From: JANOBJ01 sp031411575 | Lineage (GTDB): Bacteria; Pseudomonadota; Gammaproteobacteria; Burkholderiales; Burkholderiaceae_C | Length of the DNA: 20,756 nt | Assembly: GCA_031411575.1 (NCBI GenBank) | Contig: JANOBJ010000021.1 | Coordinates: 1 to 20,756, forward strand | Reading direction: 5' to 3' | Shown here: positions 14,429 to 20,756 of the stretch, piece by piece | Layout: each line of letters starts with the position of its first letter | How positions within the stretch are numbered: position 1 is the stretch's first letter | The notes under the pieces: generated by a model | Database searches by the model: none | Told to the model about the DNA's origin: nothing | What the model saw: only the letters and a program-made list of their open reading frames with translations | Program-made: the position numbers and the translations under genes

Positions 14429-15508
14429 TTACTTGGCAACGCCAGTGACTTCGATGGTCACGCGGCGATCAGGCTGCAGGCACTGGATCAGACTCGCGCG
14501 GGACTGCGTGTCGCGACAGTCCTTGGTGACCGGCTCGCGCTCGCCGGCGCCGCGCGCGTCGAACTTCTCGGCCTTCACACCCAGGGAGTACAGATACGCC
14601 TTGACCGTGTCGGCCCGGGACTTGGACAACTTGTCGTTGTAGTCGTTGCCGCCGAGCCGGTCAGTATGGCCGACGATGGTGAGTGTCTGGATGGACTTGT
14701 AGGCCTTCAGGCGATCGGCCACAGCGCCAAGGCGCTGTAAACCGCCAGGCAACATCTGGTCGCGCCCGAACTTGTCAAACATGAAGAGCGTGTCGGCCAG
14801 GATGACATAGGTTTCTCGTGAGACACCTTGCGCGGCAGTTGCCGATGCGGGCCCGGGTCCGGCGGCAGCCGCCACTGGCAGCGGGGCGGCGGGTTGCGCA
14901 CAGCTCGCTGCCTCGATGCCGGCCCTGCGGACAGCGTCTTCGACCATCTGGACGTGCGGCGTGGCCTGACGCCAACCCGTTTGTTCCTCGGCATGGCCCG
15001 CGCGCACCAGCCGTACCTCGGCGCAGGCCACGGTGCGTGCCGTGCAAGACAAGGTGGAAGCCTGCGATTTGTAGTTGCCGAGCGTGGCCCACAAGTCATC
15101 GCGCAGCTTGCTGCTCCGAGCCACCAGCGGGGTGTCATAGCCAGCTTTGGCATTGCGGTCCGCTTCAAGTGCCTGGACGATCTTCATCGACTCGGTCAGT
15201 GACTCCTCGATGTAGCCCGTGCGGTCATTTTCATGGTACTGCGTCTTCGCAGTATCGAGCCAGCATTGAGCCTTGGCTAGCGAGTAGTTGTTCTGCGGAA
15301 TGCCGCCCTCGTTCAGCTTGCGAAGGCGCTTTTGCACGGCTTCGATGGTTTCGCGGTCAGCAAGGATGCGGCTGTCCGAGATGCGCGCTTGCTGCGGATT
15401 GAGGCCAGCAGCGGCGGACGCCGCACCGGGCGCTTCATTCTTGATAGCGCCTGAGCCACATCCCGCGAGGACCAGCGCCAGAAAAGTCATTGGAATTAGC
15501 TTGGACAT
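14429..15508 (-). CDS. OmpA-domain outer-membrane lipoprotein
   Basis: A 359-residue lipoprotein from ATG 15508. The signal peptide MSKLIPMTFLALVLAGC has a lipobox with Cys17 and Gly after it, consistent with outer-membrane sorting. Residues 40-130 are charged and helical (ETIEAVQKRLRKLNEG and around). The last ~115 residues are an OmpA C-terminal domain: YVILADTLFMFDKFGRDQML, then IVGHTDRLGG with the peptidoglycan-binding Asp, and LSKSRADTVKAYL with the matching Arg. It probably pins an outer-membrane complex to the cell wall. GAGG at 15515-15518 favours 15508; a GTG at 15523 overlapping the previous stop (GTGA) and an ATG at 15514 are alternatives. It is the last gene of the surface operon. 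Confidence 0.9.
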   Translation of the reverse strand: MSKLIPMTFLALVLAGCGSGAIKNEAPGAASAAAGLNPQQARISDSRILADRETIEAVQKRLRKLNEGGIPQNNYSLAKAQCWLDTAKTQYHENDRTGYIEESLTESMKIVQALEADRNAKAGYDTPLVARSSKLRDDLWATLGNYKSQASTLSCTARTVACAEVRLVRAGHAEEQTGWRQATPHVQMVEDAVRRAGIEAASCAQPAAPLPVAAAAGPGPASATAAQGVSRETYVILADTLFMFDKFGRDQMLPGGLQRLGAVADRLKAYKSIQTLTIVGHTDRLGGNDYNDKLSKSRADTVKAYLYSLGVKAEKFDARGAGEREPVTKDCRDTQSRASLIQCLQPDRRVTIEVTGVAK

Positions 15509-15519
15509 GGCCATCCTCG

Positions 15520-18500
15520 TCACGGTTTGGCAGGTGCCACGGTGGGGTTGAGCGTTTTGTTCACGGCAGAGTCGTTCTTCTTGAACAGGTCTTCGTCAAA
15601 TTTGTAGCGGACTCCAAGCACCCAACCGCGGTTGGCGTAGTCGCTTCCGGTCAGGTCGTCGTCACGGAAACCGCGCCAGTTGTAGCCCAGCGTGAGATAG
15701 AGGTTGTCAACCAGGATGTAGCCAACCTCAAGTCCGTAGGCGTACTGTTTGGCACCGCCCTGGCCCTGTAGTACAGAGACCAGTGCACCCACCGACCAGC
15801 GGTTGGTGACGTCATACGTCACGCGGCCACCAAACAGTTGCGCACGGTAGCTGTCGTTGACCGTGCCAGCGAGCAATTCGTTGACGTTCTTGTAGGCGTA
15901 ACGACCTGACAGCCACCAGGCCCGGTTGGGGTGGTAATTGGCGCGCAGGCTGATGATGTCGGTGTCGCTGTCCAGGCCGGCGGCCCGGTCGCGGTCCATC
16001 TTGCGCTCGTACAGGCCGAGAGCGTCGAAGCGGTTGTTGTCAACCGGGCGGTACGCAAACCCGACCTGGAAGCGGTTCTGGTACTTGTCGGCAGCGCCGG
16101 CCGTGCGCGGCTTCACCAGGCTCGCATAGTCGCGCGCGAGCAGTGTCCAGTTGCGGTCGAGTTTGCGCGCGAGACCCGCCGTCAACAGCCAGTTGGTGTT
16201 GTTGGTGTCTTCGCGCCATTCAACCCGGCCAGAGCCTTTCCAGAGTTCGCTGGCGGTGTATTCGAGGCCTACGCCCGCGGCTGTGGCGTCACCGGTGGTC
16301 GCGGACAGTCGCTCCACGTTGGTGACAAGACGAATGCCTTCTGCCAGCCGCCAGCCATTGCGAAGACCCAGCGCCGCCTGCACATCGCGCCCACCACTCG
16401 CATCGCGCAACCGATACTCGCTGTAGAGCGAGCCGTCCTGCATGTACTGGGTGTCAATGCCGATCGCAAATGAGTTGGCGGCCTCGCCAACGCCCAAACC
16501 GTACGCACCTCCCCACATTCGGGAATGCTCATAGCGGGAGTAGACGCGTGTCTTGTCTGCCACTTGCCAATCAGCGCCAAGGCGATACAGAGTCGTGCTG
16601 TCGTCACCCAGCTCGCGCTGCAGCTCGCCCAGCAAGGTCACCGTGTCGGTCAGGCGGTAGCTGGCACGCCCAAACACCGAGGTACGGTCCAGGGATGTCG
16701 GCGCCGTTGGCACGGTGGACGACAAAGCAGTTGGCGAGCACACCACCGGCAGGCCGGTAGCAGGATCGATTTGCTGGTTGCCTTGCTGGCTGATGCCAAA
16801 GCCCGTGTTGTAGCCGGTGCTGCTGGCGGTCGTGCCATTCGAGCAGGTATTGCCAATCAACGAGCTGAGGGTGACTGAATCCTGCGAGACCCGACGAACG
16901 CCGCCGCCTACGGTGAGCCGATCACTGATCTTCAGGTCGGCGCCAACGGCAGCGGCATCCGTCTTGGTATTGAGAATGCGGTCTTCGGACCGTGTGATCT
17001 CGGCGTTGACAGAAAGCTGTTTGTTGACCTGGTAGGCACCCGACGCACCGAGTTCCGTCTTGCCACCTGTGATACCGCTGGAGGAGTTGTTAAACCCCTC
17101 GCCAGCGCGCACCGCATAGCCGCGAAGGCGAAGGTCTTCGTCCGAATGGCGGATCTCGACACGGGCGGCGCTGCCCGACACCTCGCCGGTCTGCCCGACG
17201 AAGTTGTTGCTGATGTTGGAGTTGAAGCCACTGACGCCGGTGTTGACCACGCTGTTGGTCCGAGCCACCTCGGCGATCAGCTCGGTGTTCTTGCTGAGCT
17301 TGAGCTGGATGTTGGCACCGATGACCTGGTACGGCGCCGCAGGATTCTCATCTTTGGCGGCTGCCACGCCCACCGACAACGAATCGGACAGCTTGAGTTG
17401 CGCGTCGCCGCCGAATACGTTGAACCGCTGGCCGCCCTGCTCCACCTCATACGTGACACGGATCGACACCGGATTGAGCTGATCATCAAAACTGGGTACC
17501 GGCGCTCTGAACAGTATCTGTCCGCTGAAGGGCTCGAATTCGTAGTCAGAGTTGCGCGCGAGTGGCGTGGTCTTCAGAACCAACGCTGGCCGATTGCGGT
17601 CACGTACAACGATCTCGATTTTTTCGGTCCCCGAAACACCGTTCGGGTTGGACACTCCATATGGTCCTGACACACCGCGCGCCGGGAACTCGTCAATGAC
17701 CTGGCGCAAGGATTCCCGCGCCACAAAGCCGTTGGCAACGATCCTGCCTTCTTCATAGTGCCCGCGCAGGCCGGACAGTGTGCGGCTGTACTGGCTCAAT
17801 TGGCGGGCCGGGTTGCCATCCTGCGTGGTGTAGTCGCCCCACAGCAGGTAACTCAGGCCGTTGTCGAGGCGCACATAGAGCTTGCTGGTGCTCTGCGCGT
17901 CAACACCACGAATGCTGGAATCGCCGTATACCGGGTAAAACGCATTGGGGTCGATGTCCTGGAACAGCTTCTTCCGGGTGTCTTTGTCGGAGTCATAGGC
18001 GAGCGTCAGCAGGTAGTCGCCCTTGACCTTGCCCTTGAGGTACATCGCAGCACGTGCACCAAAATTGGTCTTGCCGCCGTTGAAGTCTTTGGTGAATCCG
18101 CGCAGCTCTTCGTCGAAGCCATCTTTCTCGCGAACAGGCACGATCTGACGGGGGTCAAACTTGTCGGACCGCAAGCGCCCTTCTATCAGGCCGACGGCAA
18201 TCATGTCGCGCAAGTCGGGTACATAGCGCACCACCACTTTCTCAGCGACGCCTTTGACTGAAATCCGCAGCGTGACTGGGTCTGGCTTATAGGGTGCAAT
18301 CAACTTGAAGTTAAGTACGCCGTCTTTGACCACCGCCTGGATGCCGGGCTGAATGCGGTCAACATCCCCCTTGTCGGCTGCCGACTCAGACGTCAGCCGC
18401 CCAGGAAGCAGGACACGCGCGCCCCCATCGACTTCAATAGTCACGTCAACGTCTGCTTTTACGGCACCTCCGTTGATATCGAGCAGCTGCACCGACACAT

Positions 18501-18789
18501 CGGTGCCACTCACGCCGTCCGCAGCCAGATTGTCTCCGGCGACCTTGATGGTGATTTTTTCGACCGGGGTCGATAAGCGCTGGAGAAACGACGTAAACGG
18601 CCGCGGACCGATACCCTGCTGACCGCCCGACTCAAAAAGACTCTTGGCATCAGGCGTATCGGCACTGGTGGTGTTCAACGCTGGCTGGGCCAGGGCGGCA
18701 GTGCCGTGCATCAATGCCACAGCCAAGGCGACCTGCGTCTGCCGCACCATGAACATCGAGTTCATTCTGAAGGGTTTGATCGGGCTCAT
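15520..18789 (-). CDS. Large outer-membrane beta-barrel protein with N-terminal Ig-like domain
   Basis: A 1089-residue protein of unassigned function. A signal peptide (basic start, VALAVALMHGTAALA, cleavage after AQ near 36) is followed by a periplasmic or surface part. That part includes an invasin-like Ig domain (about 75-185). A middle block then has YPVYGDSSIRG, LYVRLDNGLSYLLWGDYT and EFEPFSGQILF (about 290-450). From about 470 to the end, alternating hydrophobic strands rich in Tyr, Trp and Arg form a probable barrel ending in GVRYKF, with a 24-residue tail after it. The loop GVSGPYGVSNPNGVSG repeats GVS three times. ATG 18789 overlaps the upstream stop (ATGA). It is not a TonB-dependent receptor: I see no plug or TonB box. 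It may anchor or export the partner repeat protein. Confidence 0.8.
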   Translation of the reverse strand: MSPIKPFRMNSMFMVRQTQVALAVALMHGTAALAQPALNTTSADTPDAKSLFESGGQQGIGPRPFTSFLQRLSTPVEKITIKVAGDNLAADGVSGTDVSVQLLDINGGAVKADVDVTIEVDGGARVLLPGRLTSESAADKGDVDRIQPGIQAVVKDGVLNFKLIAPYKPDPVTLRISVKGVAEKVVVRYVPDLRDMIAVGLIEGRLRSDKFDPRQIVPVREKDGFDEELRGFTKDFNGGKTNFGARAAMYLKGKVKGDYLLTLAYDSDKDTRKKLFQDIDPNAFYPVYGDSSIRGVDAQSTSKLYVRLDNGLSYLLWGDYTTQDGNPARQLSQYSRTLSGLRGHYEEGRIVANGFVARESLRQVIDEFPARGVSGPYGVSNPNGVSGTEKIEIVVRDRNRPALVLKTTPLARNSDYEFEPFSGQILFRAPVPSFDDQLNPVSIRVTYEVEQGGQRFNVFGGDAQLKLSDSLSVGVAAAKDENPAAPYQVIGANIQLKLSKNTELIAEVARTNSVVNTGVSGFNSNISNNFVGQTGEVSGSAARVEIRHSDEDLRLRGYAVRAGEGFNNSSSGITGGKTELGASGAYQVNKQLSVNAEITRSEDRILNTKTDAAAVGADLKISDRLTVGGGVRRVSQDSVTLSSLIGNTCSNGTTASSTGYNTGFGISQQGNQQIDPATGLPVVCSPTALSSTVPTAPTSLDRTSVFGRASYRLTDTVTLLGELQRELGDDSTTLYRLGADWQVADKTRVYSRYEHSRMWGGAYGLGVGEAANSFAIGIDTQYMQDGSLYSEYRLRDASGGRDVQAALGLRNGWRLAEGIRLVTNVERLSATTGDATAAGVGLEYTASELWKGSGRVEWREDTNNTNWLLTAGLARKLDRNWTLLARDYASLVKPRTAGAADKYQNRFQVGFAYRPVDNNRFDALGLYERKMDRDRAAGLDSDTDIISLRANYHPNRAWWLSGRYAYKNVNELLAGTVNDSYRAQLFGGRVTYDVTNRWSVGALVSVLQGQGGAKQYAYGLEVGYILVDNLYLTLGYNWRGFRDDDLTGSDYANRGWVLGVRYKFDEDLFKKNDSAVNKTLNPTVAPAKP

Positions 18790-20756
18790 GGTCTTGTCAC
18801 CCCTGTGCCGGCGGGTGGCATTTCAATCTGGCGGGGGGTGGGCAGTATTTGTTGCCGCGGCCCGGAAGGTTCATTGTCGATCTTCAGCGGCTTGTCCTTC
18901 TCGGTATCAACGGACAGTACGCCCCCTTGTGCCCGGCGCGCCTTGACCTGATCCATCACCTCGGGGCTGCAGGAGCCTTCAATGAAGTCGGCTCTTGCCA
19001 TTTCGCCACCTTTGAGGTCCACGAAGATGCTGTCGCCAACACCGGCGTTGCGGTTGCTCGATGGCACCATGCGCGAGCCCTTTGGCAGCGTCGTCCGGTC
19101 GGCCTTGATGACATGTGTCTGCGACTTCACGCCACAGATGCTGTACTTGCCTTCGCTGTCCGTGATGATGTAAGTGCCGTCGAGCATGACCAGCCTCACG
19201 CCAGGAATACCCACCTCACGCGAGCCACTGGCGTTGTTTTGCGCGTGGTTGCCATCGCAATCTACGTAGACCTTGCCGATGATGCAGCCTTCGTTGCTGA
19301 AGACACCGCCCTGGACGTTGACTTTGTAGGTTGCCGTGTTTGAACGAATCGGGGCTCCACCTGCACCGGGGAACACGCCGGTGGCGCGGTTAATGCCATC
19401 GCCTTGCTGTGAACCGACACCCAGACGGACAAAGTAGGTGAGCTCAGACGTCGCATTGGCTGCAACCGTACCCACGTTGAATGTCAGCGCACGTCCGACC
19501 CCACCAGCAGGATTGGGCACAACCGAACCGTTCAGGCGCGCCGTTTCAAGGATGTAGCGGAATCCTGCGGGCAGCAAGTCCTCCAGCGTGACGCCGGCAA
19601 TTGGCACACCCGTCGTATTCCGGATGCGAATCGTGTATTGGACGGAGTCGCCCACCTCAGCAACTGTCTTGTTACCAGTTTTGCTGACCAGAATCGCGCC
19701 TGACACCAAGGGATCCAGCGGGATATGGTTGTTGAAGACGTTGCCAGAGCCCGGTATGTTGAACTGGAATGACAGGAAGTACTGCGTGCCAAGACCCCCG
19801 ACCGGACCGACGCCATTGACGCCAACCGCAGGCGCGGTGGCCTGGCTCTGTATGTCCGTGTTGCCTGCGGGGACGGCAAATGTGCCCTGCGGGAGCGCAA
19901 CCCCGCCTTGTGTCGCTGGGCCGACGGCGTACCCGTTCGGCGGCGTGACCTGCAGGGAATAAACACCGGATGGCGGGTTGTTGACAAACACATACTGGTA
20001 GAGCCCGGATGCTGGCGTCAGCTGCACAAGGTTTTTCGGATCCAGCAAATGAATGGCCGGGTCGAACCCTGCTGGCGCAATAAGCCGCACGGTCGCACCA
20101 GCAATCGGAGCCCGGACAATTGCGTCGTACACCACACCACTTGGATCAAGGGGCAAGTTCTGACTGATCGTGTTGTCGCCCGCATAGAGCGTGATGTTGT
20201 CGATGAAGCCAGCCACGGTGACCGTCTGGGATGGTGATACGGCGCTTGTCAGCGAGTTGTTCCCCGTTGACGGTTGCCCACCCTGAGTCAATGTCGCCTG
20301 ATTGAAGGGCGTTCCATAGAGCACGTTACCCGTCGGGTCGCGGAACTGAACGCGGTAACCCGTGCCAGGCAACTGGCCACCGATCGCATAGTTACCGTTG
20401 GCGTCAGTAGTTGCAGTCCCCACAATCGCCGTGTTGGTGCCCGTCACGCGCAGCAGTTCGACCCGGAACCCTGGGAGCGGTTGATCGGTTGCTGGCTCAA
20501 AGAATCGGCTGCGGTTGATGTCGTAGAACGCCTTGCCTGAAACTGTGGCGTTCGGGGCCAGACCAATAGCAAGCTGGTCCGTAGCGGTATTGTTGGCCGT
20601 GTTCTGTTCAGGTGTCGAGGTGGCCACCGTGCTGGTGGCGCTGAGCACGGTCGTGGCCGTGCTGGCCGGCACCGTGGTGGTGAAGCTTTGCGTCACGCTT
20701 TGCCCCGGCGCCAGGTTGCCCAGCGTGAAGGTGCGCACGTCTCCGTTGCTCAGCGT
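18786..20756 (-). CDS. DUF11 / SdrD-B-like repeat surface protein, 5' partial
   Basis: At least 656 residues; the frame is open to the window edge, so the start lies outside and the GTG at 20738 is internal. In order: the tail of a DUF11-like repeat (LGNLAPGQSV and TANNTATD), an SdrD-B/CNA-B-like domain (VSGKAFYDINRSRFFE, about 65-145), and a second SdrD-B-like block (GVVYDAIVRAPIAGATVRL). Then comes a DUF11 domain (SKTGNKTVAEVGDSVQYTIR, about 355-480) and a final SdrD-B domain (IGKVYVDCDGN through EGKYSICGV, about 494-565). The tail is Pro- and charge-rich with no LPXTG or other anchor. These beta-sandwich repeats make long extracellular stalks. The stop overlaps the barrel gene start (ATGA), so the two are translated together. 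Confidence 0.85.
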   Translation of the reverse strand, partial: TLSNGDVRTFTLGNLAPGQSVTQSFTTTVPASTATTVLSATSTVATSTPEQNTANNTATDQLAIGLAPNATVSGKAFYDINRSRFFEPATDQPLPGFRVELLRVTGTNTAIVGTATTDANGNYAIGGQLPGTGYRVQFRDPTGNVLYGTPFNQATLTQGGQPSTGNNSLTSAVSPSQTVTVAGFIDNITLYAGDNTISQNLPLDPSGVVYDAIVRAPIAGATVRLIAPAGFDPAIHLLDPKNLVQLTPASGLYQYVFVNNPPSGVYSLQVTPPNGYAVGPATQGGVALPQGTFAVPAGNTDIQSQATAPAVGVNGVGPVGGLGTQYFLSFQFNIPGSGNVFNNHIPLDPLVSGAILVSKTGNKTVAEVGDSVQYTIRIRNTTGVPIAGVTLEDLLPAGFRYILETARLNGSVVPNPAGGVGRALTFNVGTVAANATSELTYFVRLGVGSQQGDGINRATGVFPGAGGAPIRSNTATYKVNVQGGVFSNEGCIIGKVYVDCDGNHAQNNASGSREVGIPGVRLVMLDGTYIITDSEGKYSICGVKSQTHVIKADRTTLPKGSRMVPSSNRNAGVGDSIFVDLKGGEMARADFIEGSCSPEVMDQVKARRAQGGVLSVDTEKDKPLKIDNEPSGPRQQILPTPRQIEMPPAGTGVTRP

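Noticed and set aside
17620..17690. Tandem DNA repeat behind GVSGPYGVSNPNGVSG
   Set aside because: The similarity is at the protein level over three short GVS units. The DNA is too diverged and short to call a repeat array.
15520..18789. TonB-dependent receptor or FhaC-type transporter
   Set aside because: No TonB box, plug domain or POTRA domains are visible in the translation.
1..20756. Defence system, CRISPR, prophage, integrase, insertion sequence or tRNA
   Set aside because: No direct-repeat array, transposase, integrase, nuclease or cloverleaf was found on either strand. All long frames fit metabolism, transport or surface proteins.

Overview
The window is GC-rich and densely packed. 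Bug-type periplasmic receptors, LivF-type transport, a DUF1840 protein and an aerobic CoA-dependent anthranilate cluster together point to a betaproteobacterium of the order Burkholderiales, most likely Comamonadaceae. This is judged from gene content, not from a phylogeny. I see no tRNA, rRNA, CRISPR array or transposase, and no gene-free stretch longer than about 300 bases.

Layout. (1) 1-2035, plus strand: the end of a branched-chain-amino-acid-type ABC transporter operon (LivF-like ATPase, 5' truncated) and a PaaK-like adenylate-forming protein. (2) 2036-2326: a non-coding stretch with one copy of a 66-bp repeat and a hairpin. (3) 2327-5600, plus strand: a Bug receptor with its own terminator, then a short-chain dehydrogenase, an unrecognised 131-residue protein and a second Bug receptor. 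(4) 5604-7202, minus strand: a cyclopropane-fatty-acyl-phospholipid synthase-like gene and DUF1840. (5) 7353-14380, plus strand: a tight six-gene operon. It encodes a flavin monooxygenase/old-yellow-enzyme fusion (2-aminobenzoyl-CoA monooxygenase/reductase type), a MarR regulator, a crotonase-fold protein, an acyl-CoA dehydrogenase, a 2-aminobenzoate/benzoate-type CoA ligase and a RidA-family protein. A promoter with an overlapping palindrome, a plausible MarR operator, lies just upstream. (6) 14429-20756, minus strand: a translationally coupled cell-surface operon of a DUF11/SdrD-B-like repeat protein (5' truncated here), a 1089-residue outer-membrane barrel protein and an OmpA-domain lipoprotein.

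Working model. The ligase makes 2-aminobenzoyl-CoA. The fusion hydroxylates and reduces the ring to 2-amino-5-oxocyclohex-1-enecarboxyl-CoA, as known for the Azoarcus evansii pathway. The crotonase, acyl-CoA dehydrogenase and RidA-like protein then deal with the enamine and open and oxidise the ring. Both the crotonase and the RidA-like protein appear to lack the canonical catalytic residues of their families, which suggests specialised chemistry. The surface operon is unrelated in function.

The most unusual structural signal is a family of four 66-bp imperfect repeats (2038, 4599, 9642 and 11518) that align without gaps. Three lie inside reading frames, where each supplies 22 codons: the core of a signal peptide, a C-terminal tail and an enzyme loop. 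The fourth begins two bases after a stop codon.
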